Below are positions 1 to 9,838 of a stretch of 64,000 bases of DNA, in pieces (the first letter of the stretch is position 1; every line of letters starts with the position of its first letter). Position numbers and translations under genes: made by a program. Source of the stretch: an uncultured Caulobacterales bacterium. GTDB lineage: Bacteria > Pseudomonadota > Alphaproteobacteria > Caulobacterales > Maricaulaceae. The notes under the pieces were generated by a model. The model saw only the letters and a list, made by a program, of their open reading frames with translations. It had not been told where the DNA came from and made no database searches. The stretch is from positions 1-64,000 of the forward strand of contig CALFUN010000008.1 of the NCBI GenBank assembly GCA_937929915.1. Direction: 5' to 3'.

Positions 1-339
1 GACATCTAGCTCATCGGCGAGAACTTGTGTCACCGCTGTCCAGGCTTGTTGTCCCATTTCAGAGCGGTGAACGGTGAGGGTAACTTGATTGTCAGGCGCG
101 ATGCCGATGAATAAAAGCGGGCCAGAGTCTGCGGTTTCAACGCCTGCCACACTGGGGGTTATGCCGTTATCGCTGTTTGTGACTTGGGCTGGCGCTTCGG
201 TTTTAGCAGAGCAGGCGGCAAGACTAACGCCTAGAACAAATGTGCCTGCCACGCCGACAAATCCGCGCCGCGATATATTTGTGATGTGGGCTTGAGGCGG
301 TTGGTTTTGGGCGGCAGGCAGATATTTTTCAAGAAACAT
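1..339 (-). CDS. Xanthine dehydrogenase-family molybdopterin-binding subunit, isoquinoline 1-oxidoreductase beta-like (N-terminal part; truncated by window start)
   Basis: My own minus-strand translation from ATG at 339 is open to base 1: MFLEKYLPAAQNQPPQAHITNISRRGFVGVAGTFVLGVSLAACSAKTEAP...GPLLFIGIAPDNQVTLTVHRSEMGQQAWTAVTQVLADELDV. It has a Tat-like SRRGF signal and the 'VHRSEMGQ...T...LADELDV' N-terminal signature of IorB-type subunits. Not in the supplied ORF track because it runs off the edge. Confidence 0.85.
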   Translation of the reverse strand, partial: MFLEKYLPAAQNQPPQAHITNISRRGFVGVAGTFVLGVSLAACSAKTEAPAQVTNSDNGITPSVAGVETADSGPLLFIGIAPDNQVTLTVHRSEMGQQAWTAVTQVLADELDV

Positions 340-512
340 GGGGGCCGTTATCCTATCGCTGGAATATTTTATTTAAGGCCACATATCATAAGCGCGTAAC
401 TGCGCAAAGCTGTATAAATGTAATTTGAAAATTTAACTGGAAAGTTGATCGAGTCAGTGACAGGTTCGCGTAAGCCAATAATGTAATAAGCTAGTAATAT
501 AAAGAGTGTCTT

Positions 513-1370
513 ATGACGTCACTTCGCTATAAAATAGTTCAAGGTGTTTTGCGCACTACGAAATTTCGCGACAATATGCTCAAAGACCTCACGCGCGGCA
601 ATGCCCGTCATATGAAACCGCGAGGAAAATATGCTCCGCGCTTTACCCGCCAAGAATTTGACGGCCAAGCGGTTTGGATATGTAAACCTAAAACGACGCC
701 AAGCGGCAAAGCCTATGTGCATATCCACGGCGGCGGTTTTGTTTATGGTCTGCAAGCGGGGCATTATATGAGCCTGTGTGAATTTGCCGATAAAAGCGGC
801 GCGGTGGTCATTGTCCCTGATTATCCGCTGCCGCCTGTCTCTGCCGCCGATATTGGCGATTGGTGCTTACGGCAATATCTCAATATCGTCGAAGGTTACG
901 GCCAAGACAATGTCTATTTGGGCGGCTGTAGTGCGGGGGCGAATTTGGCGCTGGTCGTTAGCCAGCTTTTAACTGCGCGCGGTCTGCCACAGCCAAATCA
1001 CATACAGCTTTGGTCGCCTTGGCTTGATCTTTACACGAAACGCGATTTAACACCGAAAGAAAATAACGAGGCTTTAATTACCGCCGATGCGCTTATTCCT
1101 GCGCGTGAGAATTACGCCCAAAATCGCGACCTTCAAGACCCGCTCATCAGCCCTGCTTTTATGGATTTGGGCGGCTTGCCGCCTGTGCATATTTTAACGG
1201 GGCAACAAGATGTTTTATTCAACGATATTGATATTTTTGCCAAGCGCCTAAAGGCGGCAGATAAGCTAAAAAGCTATCGCGTTGAGCCGCCATATGGTCA
1301 TTACTGGATGTTTTATCCCGTCCCTGACAGGCATAAGACTTTGCAAGCTATGGCGGATTTGTTGCAATAA
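513..1370 (+). CDS. Alpha/beta hydrolase (HSL/family IV esterase-like)
   Basis: HIHGGGFVYG oxyanion motif and GCSAGANLAL nucleophile elbow. Confidence 0.85.
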   Translation: MTSLRYKIVQGVLRTTKFRDNMLKDLTRGNARHMKPRGKYAPRFTRQEFDGQAVWICKPKTTPSGKAYVHIHGGGFVYGLQAGHYMSLCEFADKSGAVVIVPDYPLPPVSAADIGDWCLRQYLNIVEGYGQDNVYLGGCSAGANLALVVSQLLTARGLPQPNHIQLWSPWLDLYTKRDLTPKENNEALITADALIPARENYAQNRDLQDPLISPAFMDLGGLPPVHILTGQQDVLFNDIDIFAKRLKAADKLKSYRVEPPYGHYWMFYPVPDRHKTLQAMADLLQ

Positions 1371-1395
1371 AAAAACCCCGCACTTAGCGGGGCTG
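1371..1395 (-). terminator. Rho-independent terminator between convergent genes
   Basis: CCCCGC(1376-1381)-ACTTA-GCGGGG(1387-1392), with the A-run on + (T-run on -) placed to terminate the minus-strand fad gene. Confidence 0.75.
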
Positions 1396-1415
1396 AATTT
1401 CATATATTGGGCAGT

Positions 1416-3602
1416 TTACGAATATAAAGTTTTGCCCGCCTTGGCCATTTCGCGGAATTTCACAGGCGGGCTAAAGCGCGCGCCGTGGCGCTGGGCGAGG
1501 CGGTCAGAGATTTCGATGTAAGCCTCCATGCCAATCGTGTCGATATAAGAGAGCGGGCCGCCCGTATAAGGCGGGAAGCCAAGGCCGAATATCGCGCCCA
1601 AATCGGCGCTTTGCGGGTCGGGCACAACGCCTTCGGCAAAGGTTCGCGCAGTCGGCGCTAGGAGCGCATAGAGCAGGCGCTCTTTGACAATTTCGGGATC
1701 GGGTTGTTCGTCCAATAATGGATAATGATCGCTCATGCCTTTCCACAGATCAAGGCGCTTGCCGTTCTCATCATAATCATAGAAGCCTGCGCCAAAGCGG
1801 CGGCCAGCCCGGTTCCACTTCGTCACCATATTGGTCATGAAATCTTCGGTGCCAGAGGGGACATATTTATCGCCCATCTCTTCTTGGGTTGATGTCATAA
1901 TGTCATAACCCAGCTTGAGTGTCGTATCGTCTGACACGGCCAGCGGGCCGATTGGCAAACCAAGCAGAGCCGCGCAATTTTCAATTAACGCCATAGACAC
2001 GCCTTCTGTGACCATCAGGCTAGCTTCGTTGACATATGGCGGGAAGACTTGGTTGGTAAAGAAACCGCGCACGTCTTTGACGACAATCGGCGTCTTACGA
2101 ATTTTCTTATTATAATCAAAGGCGGCGGCAAGGGCCAAGTCGCCCGTACCTTCATGCGGGATGATTTCTAAAAGCGGCATTTTTTCAACAGGGCTAAAGA
2201 AGTGCATGCCGATAAATTGCTCTGGCCGCGATGAATTTTTCGCAAGGCCGCCAATAGGTAAGGTTGAGGTGTTTGACGCAAAGACGATGTTCTTGCCAAT
2301 CACGGCTTCAGTTTTCTTAATCACATCGGCTTTGACATCAGGGCGCTCAAATACGGCCTCGATAATGAGGTCGACATCTTTGAGCATATTGTAATCATCG
2401 GTCGGTGTAATACGGGCCAGGAACGCGTCGGCTTTGTCCTGTGTCATGCGCCCGCGTTTCACGCTTTTATCTAAGATTTTCTTGGAATAGGCGATGGATT
2501 TTTGCGCGTCTTCCATCGAGCGGTCAAGCGAGATGACTTCCATCCCCGCCTTGGCCGTCACATGAGCAATGCCAGACCCCATCAGACCTGCGCCAAGTAC
2601 GCCAACTTTTTTGATGTCAATCTTCGGCACAGATTTAGGCCGCTGCGCGCCTTTTTCTGCTGCGCCTTTATTGATGAATAATGTACGGATCATATTTTTT
2701 GACACATCGCCCGAGAGTAGCTTGACGAAATATTTCACTTCAATTTCTAGGGCCTTGTCCATGGGCAAGATAGAGCCTTCATAGAAGCAAGACATGATCG
2801 CTTGAACGGCGGGGTAATTGCCTTTGGTCTGCTCCATCGCCATGGCGTTAGCCGCCATATGGAATTGTACAGATTTTGGGTTCATAGCGCCAGAGCCGCC
2901 CGGAATTTTAAAGCCGCGTACATCCCACGGAGCGAGCGTTTTCGGATTGGCTTTAACCCAAGCTTTCGCGGCCTCAATGGTTGTGCCAGCTTCAACGACT
3001 TCATTGACAAGGCCTTGCGCCTTGGCTTTTTTTGCGTCTAAATTTTTGCCTTGTGTACACATGACAGCGGCATTTTGTAGACCGAGTAAGCGCATGGTGC
3101 GCTGTGTGCCGCCGCCGCCAGGCAGTAATCCGACAAGCACTTCTGGCAAGCCGAGTTTCACAGCAGGGCTGTCTGCGACAACGCGGTAATGCGAGGCGAG
3201 GGCGATTTCTAGTCCGCCGCCAAGGGCAAGGCCTTCAATAGCTGCTGCAACAGGTTTCGCTTTTTTACCTTCACGCGCGATTTGCCGCGCTGTATGGCCG
3301 CCCGTTTCGAATTTACGGAAGGCTTTGGAAAGTGACATGGCGGTTTCGACACTCTCTTTCGTGACTTCGCCACTTATACCGCTCATCATGGTCAAATCTG
3401 CGCCCGCCATAAAGCCGTTAGATTTACCAGAAGCCCAAACAAGGCCTTTCATATCGTCATTGCTGTTAAATTCATCGGCAAATTGAACAAGTTCTGTGAT
3501 GAAATCAGGGGTAATGACGTTCATAGTTTGATCTGGCACATCAATCGTCGCCAAAACAATACCGTCTGCATCTATCTGAGTTGAGAAATTCTTATAGCTC
3601 AT
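1416..3602 (-). CDS. Bifunctional enoyl-CoA hydratase / 3-hydroxyacyl-CoA dehydrogenase (FadB/FadJ-like)
   Basis: N-terminal crotonase region (GLALGGGLEIALASHYRV, GLPEVLVGLLPGGGGTQR) followed by NAD-binding GVLGAGLMGSGIAHV and HFFSPVEKMPLLEII. Confidence 0.93.
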   Translation of the reverse strand: MSYKNFSTQIDADGIVLATIDVPDQTMNVITPDFITELVQFADEFNSNDDMKGLVWASGKSNGFMAGADLTMMSGISGEVTKESVETAMSLSKAFRKFETGGHTARQIAREGKKAKPVAAAIEGLALGGGLEIALASHYRVVADSPAVKLGLPEVLVGLLPGGGGTQRTMRLLGLQNAAVMCTQGKNLDAKKAKAQGLVNEVVEAGTTIEAAKAWVKANPKTLAPWDVRGFKIPGGSGAMNPKSVQFHMAANAMAMEQTKGNYPAVQAIMSCFYEGSILPMDKALEIEVKYFVKLLSGDVSKNMIRTLFINKGAAEKGAQRPKSVPKIDIKKVGVLGAGLMGSGIAHVTAKAGMEVISLDRSMEDAQKSIAYSKKILDKSVKRGRMTQDKADAFLARITPTDDYNMLKDVDLIIEAVFERPDVKADVIKKTEAVIGKNIVFASNTSTLPIGGLAKNSSRPEQFIGMHFFSPVEKMPLLEIIPHEGTGDLALAAAFDYNKKIRKTPIVVKDVRGFFTNQVFPPYVNEASLMVTEGVSMALIENCAALLGLPIGPLAVSDDTTLKLGYDIMTSTQEEMGDKYVPSGTEDFMTNMVTKWNRAGRRFGAGFYDYDENGKRLDLWKGMSDHYPLLDEQPDPEIVKERLLYALLAPTARTFAEGVVPDPQSADLGAIFGLGFPPYTGGPLSYIDTIGMEAYIEISDRLAQRHGARFSPPVKFREMAKAGKTLYS

Positions 3603-3638
3603 TTTATCTACTTTCCGTGTGTGTTTCGGGATACGTAT

Positions 3639-4847
3639 TTAAACGCGCTCGATGATCGTTGCTGTGCCCATGCCGCCGCCAATGCAAAGTGTGACAAGTG
3701 ACGTTTCTTTATCTGCGCGCTCTAGCTCATCAACCATTGTACCCAAGATCATTGCGCCAGTTGCGCCAAGCGGATGACCCATAGCAATCGCGCCGCCATT
3801 GACATTAATTTGGCCGTGATCGATGTCCAACGCTTGCATAAAGCGCAATACAACTGCGGCGAAAGCTTCATTTAACTCGTAAATATCAATATCATTAATA
3901 TCCATACCGGCGCGTTTAAGGGCTTTTTTGGCGGCAAATTCTGGGCCTGTTAGCATGATGGTTGGCTCTGATCCGATAGAGGCCATAGAGCGGATACGTG
4001 CGCGCGGTTTCAAACCAAGACGCTCGCCTGTGTCTTTGTTTCCGATTAAAAGAGCGCCCGCGCCGTCAACAATGCCTGATGAATTACCCGCGTGATGCAA
4101 GTGATTGATTGTCTCGAGTTCAGGGTATTTTTGCTGTGCAACGCTATCAAAACCGAAATTCTCGCCCATCATAGAAAAAGCAGGATTGAGCGCGCCAAGG
4201 CTCTGCATATTTGTGTCGGGCCGAATGGTTTCATCATAATCCAAGGCTGTCAGGCCCAAAACATCTTTGACAGGGATAATGGATTTTTTAAAACGGCCTT
4301 CATCCCAGGCTTGTTTGGCGCGCTTGTGAGACTCGACAGAATAAGCATCCAGATCATCGCGGGTGAAGCCATATTTTGTTGCGATTAAATCTGCCGATAC
4401 GCCTTGAGGCACAAAATAGTTTTTAAAGGCCGAGGCTGGATCGGTTGGCCATGCGCCTCCATCGCTGCCCATTGGCACACGCGACATGCTCTCAACGCCG
4501 CCGCCGATGGCTAAATCACATTCGCCTGACATGACTTTGGCGGCTGCGATATTGGAGGCTTCCAGACCAGAGGCGCAAAAGCGATTGACTTGAATGCCAG
4601 AAGTCGTGTTTGAATATCCTGCATTCATAATGGCCGTGCGCGTAATCACCGCGCCTTGCTCGCCGACAGGGGAGACACAGCCAAAGGCAACATCTTCGAT
4701 TTCGGCTGAGTCGATTTCATTCCGGTCTCTGATAGCTTCAAGCACCTGAGCTGCTAAGGCGACAGGTGTAATTTCGTGAAGAGAGCCGTCTGGTTTGCCT
4801 TTTCCGCGCGGGGTGCGGACTGCGTCAAAAATATAAGCGTCTGTCAT
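3639..4847 (-). CDS. Acetyl-CoA C-acyltransferase (thiolase; FadA/FadI-like)
   Basis: [49 protein letters not shown]; internal ATG at 4847 preferred over 4862. Confidence 0.92.
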   Translation of the reverse strand: MTDAYIFDAVRTPRGKGKPDGSLHEITPVALAAQVLEAIRDRNEIDSAEIEDVAFGCVSPVGEQGAVITRTAIMNAGYSNTTSGIQVNRFCASGLEASNIAAAKVMSGECDLAIGGGVESMSRVPMGSDGGAWPTDPASAFKNYFVPQGVSADLIATKYGFTRDDLDAYSVESHKRAKQAWDEGRFKKSIIPVKDVLGLTALDYDETIRPDTNMQSLGALNPAFSMMGENFGFDSVAQQKYPELETINHLHHAGNSSGIVDGAGALLIGNKDTGERLGLKPRARIRSMASIGSEPTIMLTGPEFAAKKALKRAGMDINDIDIYELNEAFAAVVLRFMQALDIDHGQINVNGGAIAMGHPLGATGAMILGTMVDELERADKETSLVTLCIGGGMGTATIIERV

Positions 4848-4936
4848 GGGAAACCTTTCCACATTGAATATGAATTTGCTTTGTTAGAAACCTTTTGAGG
4901 TAAAAAGAAAAGGCTTTACCTTTGAATGGAGGGCTT

Positions 4937-4950
4937 ACAAACTTGTTTGT
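4937..4950. promoter_or_regulatory. Palindrome ACAAAC-TT-GTTTGT upstream of the thiolase/fad genes; candidate PsrA/TetR-type operator
   Basis: Perfect 6+6 bp inverted repeat with 2-bp spacer in the intergenic region; fits the CAAAC-N2-4-GTTTG form recalled for PsrA. Confidence 0.45.
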
Positions 4951-5176
4951 GTGGCATGTAATATTGCATGTCCAATTATCAAATTTAACTAAAATATCCG
5001 TTATCGTAATGGCTTTTTTCAGATTTCGTCATATTTTGTTGCGCATAAAGCACAACATTTTCAAAACTGCATGGTAAGTCTTGTAATTTGCTTGAGTTTT
5101 TCGACATCGCATCTTATCCCAAATTTAAGGAAGCTTACATAAGTTTGTGAAAATCAACAAAAACAAATGGGGAAAT

Positions 5177-7984
5177 ATGTCTAAATATTCTACATTAATT
5201 AGTTCATCAGCGATTGCTTTAGCGATGATGGCAAGTCCAGCCTATGCGCAATTTGAAGATGAAATCATTGTGACAGCGACAAAACGCGAAACAACTCTGC
5301 AAGATACGCCTATTTCCGTCAGCGTGACATCTGCCGAAGTGATTGAGCAAGCTCAGATTTTGGATATTTTATCGCTTCAAAGTATTGTACCCACATTTCG
5401 TGTTTCTCAGCTTCAAAATACAGCGAATACGACACTGACCATTCGCGGTTTTGGTAATGGGGGTAATAACCTAGGTATCGAACCGGCCGTTGGTTTGTTT
5501 ATTGACGGTGTTTACCGCTCACGTGCGGGCGCGCAAATTGCAGATTTACCTGCTCTTGAGCGTATTGAGGTTCTAGCTGGCCCGCAAACAACATTGTTTG
5601 GTAAAAATGCCTCTGTGGGTGTTGTGAGCATTGTCACTGAAGCCCCGCAATTTGAGACACAAGGTTATATTGAAGGCGGCTATGGTAATTTCGACGCTAC
5701 ATTTGGCCGGGCTTATATAACGGGCGCACTTTCTGATACGGTCGCCGTGAGTCTTGGCGGCGGTTTCCAGCAGCGTGATGGTTTATTTGAGCCAGCTCTC
5801 GGGACATCAGGCGGTGAGCTGAATGATCGCAATCGTTTCAATTTGCGCGGCCAAGTTTTATGGCAGCCTACGGATGATTTTAAAATTCGTCTTATCGCAG
5901 ATAGAAGCCAAATTGATGAAAATTGTTGCGGCACAACAACGGCGGTCGTGGGGCCAACAGTGCCGCTTGTCCAAGGTCTTGGCGGACAATTAGCGAGTGT
6001 CGGATTGGGCCAAGCACAAGGCCTGAACCCAAATGCATTTAGTCAGCAAACAACGCTTAATTCAGGCACTCCAAATGATATTGAAGATCAAGGTGTCTCA
6101 GCACAAGTTGATTGGAATGTTACAGATAATATCTCTTTGACATCGATTACAGCTTTCAGAAGTAATGATTCAAGTTTTGATAGTGATAGTGACTTCACAT
6201 CTATTGAAATTTTGGAAAATGTTTTCCAAGCGGCTGATATTGATACATTTACACAAGAATTTCGTCTCACATCAAATTATGATGGCCGAATTAATTGGCA
6301 GATTGGTGCAACTTATTTTGATGAGACGATTGATTTAAATTCAGGTATTGATTTTGGTTCAGATGCCCGTCCTTTCCTTGACGCTTTAGGTGTAAGCGCG
6401 GGCGCGCAGGCTGCGGCTGCTGGCGGTGATCCAAGTCAGTTGATTGCCTTGGGCCAAGCGATTGCTACAGGTAATTTGCGCAGTTTCGTGGCTGTGAACT
6501 CACCTCTGATAGGTGTCGAGCAAGCTTTAGGGTTTGAACCTAACACATTCTTTGGTGATCAGGTCGTTATCGATGAAACTTTCGAGCAAGATAATGAATC
6601 TTTCTCTATTTTTGGTACAGTTGACTTTGATGTCACAGATAAGCTTACACTGACAGTTGGTGGTAACTACACGGATGATAATAAAGATGTCGCTGTGAGT
6701 ACGGTCAATAATGATATTTTCAGTAATTTAGACCTTTTGGGCGCTGATGGGGTTACTGTTCTTACAGTCGGCGGGTTAGCTGCAAACTTCCCAGCTGTCG
6801 CCGCGTCATGCGGGTTAGGTCAGTTAGCTTTTAGTCCTGAAAATGTTGGTGCGGTTTTGGCAGCTCCAGCTTGTTTCATTGACACGATGGGCAATACGGC
6901 GCCTGGCTCTGTTGTATTCCCAGGCTTCCAAGCTCAAGTGGCGGCTGGCGTGGCTGCACTTGATTTAACAGATCCTGCACAAAACCCGCTTGTTGGGTTA
7001 ACGGCGTTCCAATTCCAACCGCAATTTTTGGACTTCCCTAATTCTGTTGAGAATGGCCAAACACGCGATGAAGATTTTTCATGGAATATCAGAGGCGCTT
7101 ATGAGTTAAATGATAATTATACGGTTTATGCCAGCGCAGCGACGGGTTTTAAAGCCTCATCATTTAACCTAACACGCGACTCGCGCCCATTCCTTGCTGA
7201 CGGGGCAGCGTTGCTTGGAGCAGGTTTATTGCCAAATAACTTCTCACTGCCTGATCCTAATAATTTGGCATTCCCAAATGGTCGTAACTTCGGCACAAGA
7301 TTTGCCGAGCCAGAGGATATTCGGACATTTGAAGTTGGTGTAAAGTCGAGATTTACGCGCGGCGCATTAAACATTGCTTTATTTGATCAGCAAGTTGAAA
7401 ATTTCCAATCAACTATTTTCCAAGGGACAGGTTTTGTCTTGGCAAATGCGGGTCAGCAATCAACACAAGGTATTGAATTTGATGGCACATTTGATGTGGC
7501 TGATTGGCTAACCGTTACAGCGGCGGGTGTTTTTCAAGATCCTGAATTTGATGATTTCCAAGGCGCGCCTGTTATTACTGGCGGAGAGGTCGATCTGGCC
7601 GATGGTGTAGCCGATGGTATTGGTGATCTATCGGGCCAACGCCCTGCGGGTATCAATCAAGTGTCCCTATCAACATCAGCGACATTTAAATATGAATTTG
7701 AAAATGGTATTAGCGCTTTCCTACGCGGTGATTATCAGTTCGAAGATGACGTACAGGTCGTCGATAATATTGTCGGCGTGAACCGTTCAACAAATATCTT
7801 TAATGGCGCACTTGGCTTTAACATGGATAATGGCGTTGGCATTCGTTTCTGGGCGCGTAACATCACGGATGACCGCTCATTTACCAGTGCATTCCCGGGC
7901 GTTATCCAGGCGGGTACTGTCAATACATATCCAAATGAGCCGCGGACTTATGGCGTTTCACTTCGCTATAATTTCGGCGGATAA
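5177..7984 (+). CDS. TonB-dependent receptor
   Basis: Signal peptide MSKYSTLISSSAIALAMMASPAYAQ, TonB-box-like EDEIIVTATKRE, plug motif (TTLTIRGFG...FIDGVYRSR), C-terminal beta-barrel ending YGVSLRYNFGG. Start at 5177 preferred (GGGGA upstream); ORF track gives 5147. Confidence 0.93.
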   Translation: MSKYSTLISSSAIALAMMASPAYAQFEDEIIVTATKRETTLQDTPISVSVTSAEVIEQAQILDILSLQSIVPTFRVSQLQNTANTTLTIRGFGNGGNNLGIEPAVGLFIDGVYRSRAGAQIADLPALERIEVLAGPQTTLFGKNASVGVVSIVTEAPQFETQGYIEGGYGNFDATFGRAYITGALSDTVAVSLGGGFQQRDGLFEPALGTSGGELNDRNRFNLRGQVLWQPTDDFKIRLIADRSQIDENCCGTTTAVVGPTVPLVQGLGGQLASVGLGQAQGLNPNAFSQQTTLNSGTPNDIEDQGVSAQVDWNVTDNISLTSITAFRSNDSSFDSDSDFTSIEILENVFQAADIDTFTQEFRLTSNYDGRINWQIGATYFDETIDLNSGIDFGSDARPFLDALGVSAGAQAAAAGGDPSQLIALGQAIATGNLRSFVAVNSPLIGVEQALGFEPNTFFGDQVVIDETFEQDNESFSIFGTVDFDVTDKLTLTVGGNYTDDNKDVAVSTVNNDIFSNLDLLGADGVTVLTVGGLAANFPAVAASCGLGQLAFSPENVGAVLAAPACFIDTMGNTAPGSVVFPGFQAQVAAGVAALDLTDPAQNPLVGLTAFQFQPQFLDFPNSVENGQTRDEDFSWNIRGAYELNDNYTVYASAATGFKASSFNLTRDSRPFLADGAALLGAGLLPNNFSLPDPNNLAFPNGRNFGTRFAEPEDIRTFEVGVKSRFTRGALNIALFDQQVENFQSTIFQGTGFVLANAGQQSTQGIEFDGTFDVADWLTVTAAGVFQDPEFDDFQGAPVITGGEVDLADGVADGIGDLSGQRPAGINQVSLSTSATFKYEFENGISAFLRGDYQFEDDVQVVDNIVGVNRSTNIFNGALGFNMDNGVGIRFWARNITDDRSFTSAFPGVIQAGTVNTYPNEPRTYGVSLRYNFGG

Positions 7985-8000
7985 ATTAAACAAAAATTCA

Positions 8001-8058
8001 GAGCCTTATTGCAAGGCTCAAATGAGAGAGAAAAGGCCGCTTTTGAGCGGTCTTTTTT
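8001..8058 (+). terminator. Tandem hairpins; second is a Rho-independent terminator
   Basis: GAGCCTT-ATTGC-AAGGCTC (8001-8019), then AAGGCCGC-TTTTGA-GCGGTCTTTTTT (8033-8058). Confidence 0.75.
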
Positions 8059-8210
8059 GTGTCAAACTTATGTTTTCACAAATTAAACTTGATAAATTGC
8101 CAAAGACAAAGAATGGTAAATACGGCTCAAAGCTTTTATGGTTCTAAAGCTATAATTACACAGGCTGTCATGATAAATTATAAATAAGCATAAGCAGGGG
8201 AGTTGGGTTT

Positions 8211-9749
8211 ATGACGATTTTTGTTCAAGATTGGGTGGAGCATCACGCCGCGGTGGCCCCTGATAATATTGCGCTTATAGACTTGGCCAGTCAGCGCCAA
8301 TTTACCTATCGGCAAATGCATGACCGTGTTGCGCGCGCCGCAGGTTTCTTGACAGCAAACGGTATTAAACAAGGCGACCGTGTTGCATTTCTAACGCTCA
8401 ATACTACGGATGTTATGGAATTGATATTTGGGTGTTGGCGGATTGGCGCAATATGTCTTGCCTTAAATTTCCGCCTAACCCCGCCAGAACTTGCATTTAT
8501 CTTAAAAGATTCAGATTGCTCCATGGTGCTGGTTGATGCGCCATTTGCTCCGCTTGCGAAGGCAACAAAGCCAATCACGAATGTGCCTGATTGGGTTCAT
8601 ACAGATGGGGTTGGCGGAGAGAGTGACTATGAAGCTGGCTTGGCAAAAGCTGTGCCGATTTACGATATGATTGAGCAATCCATCGAAGATCAAGCCTTAT
8701 TGATGTATTCTTCAGGTACAACAGGACGGCCCAAAGGCGTGATTATCACTCATGCTATGCTGGAGTTTACGAATAGTGCTGCGGCACGCACAGGCCAGTC
8801 GGTGCAAAAGAGTGTGTCATTGAATAATATGCCGATTTTCCATATTGCGGGTCTAAATGTGACCTCTTTACCAACGATTTGGTCGGGCGGTACATGCGTG
8901 ATGATGCGCATGTTTGATCCAGAGGCAACGCTTAAGGCTTTGGATGATGCGGCGCTTGCTATCAATACTATTTTTATGGTGCCTGCGGCTTATACGGCTC
9001 TCAAATCACACCCTGATGTCGATAAAATAGACGTCTCGCGCATAGAATTAGCGCTTTGCGGCGCGGAAACTGTGCCCGAAGTTTTGATAAAATGGTGGCT
9101 CGATAAAGGCATCATCATTCAAGAGGGTTACGGCATGACCGAAACTTGCGCGGCGGGGTGTTTGATAGCCAAAGATGATATTCCGCGTAAAATTGGATCC
9201 GCTGGTAAAGCGCTTATCCATTCTCAAATTCAAATTACAGATAAAAATGGACAGCCTTGCGCGCCAAATGAAACAGGCGAGATTTGGTTTAAAGGCGCTG
9301 CCATTACACCAGGATATTGGCGCAACCCTGAAGCGAATAAAGCAGCATTTTCAAATGGATGGTTTCGCTCTGGCGATATTGGCCGCAAAGATGAGGAAGG
9401 TTTTATTTATATCGAAGATCGTCTGAAAGATATGTATATTTCAGGGGGTGAAAATGTTTATCCTGCTGAAGTTGAAGGTTTATTATACGAATTACCAAAT
9501 ATTGCTGAAGTCTGCGTTATCGGTGTACCTGATAGCCATTGGAGCGAAACAGGCTGCGTCGTTGCTGTATTTAAAGATGGACAAGACATGGATTTAAAAG
9601 CGATTTTAGCGCATCTGGACGGGCGGTTGGCAAAATATAAATTACCAAGCCATTTACATGTTGTGCAGGCACTTCCGCGCGGCGGTACGGGAAAAGTTTT
9701 AAAATTTGAGTTGCGTCAATCTATACCCGACCAGCTAGAATTAGCGTAA
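8211..9749 (+). CDS. Acyl-CoA synthetase / AMP-dependent ligase
   Basis: LMYSSGTTGRPKGV (P-loop-like), EGYGMTETCAAG, GWFRSGDIGRKDEEGFIYIEDRLKDMYISGGENVYPAEVE, PRGGTGKVLK. Confidence 0.93.
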   Translation: MTIFVQDWVEHHAAVAPDNIALIDLASQRQFTYRQMHDRVARAAGFLTANGIKQGDRVAFLTLNTTDVMELIFGCWRIGAICLALNFRLTPPELAFILKDSDCSMVLVDAPFAPLAKATKPITNVPDWVHTDGVGGESDYEAGLAKAVPIYDMIEQSIEDQALLMYSSGTTGRPKGVIITHAMLEFTNSAAARTGQSVQKSVSLNNMPIFHIAGLNVTSLPTIWSGGTCVMMRMFDPEATLKALDDAALAINTIFMVPAAYTALKSHPDVDKIDVSRIELALCGAETVPEVLIKWWLDKGIIIQEGYGMTETCAAGCLIAKDDIPRKIGSAGKALIHSQIQITDKNGQPCAPNETGEIWFKGAAITPGYWRNPEANKAAFSNGWFRSGDIGRKDEEGFIYIEDRLKDMYISGGENVYPAEVEGLLYELPNIAEVCVIGVPDSHWSETGCVVAVFKDGQDMDLKAILAHLDGRLAKYKLPSHLHVVQALPRGGTGKVLKFELRQSIPDQLELA

Positions 9750-9838
9750 GGCTTAGATGCGGCTCTGTAATAGATTTTCGCTCATTAGATGGTTTGGTTA
9801 CTAAAGGTCATCAGATTATCGCTGCGTGCCGTTTAAAT

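Noticed and set aside
89-295. 68-aa + strand ORF at window start
   Set aside because: Antisense to the minus-strand IorB-like frame, which has a recognisable protein signature.
5037-5057. TGTTGCGC-ATAAA-GCACAACA inverted repeat upstream of the first TonB receptor
   Set aside because: One mismatch and no second copy; too weak to call an operator without comparative data.
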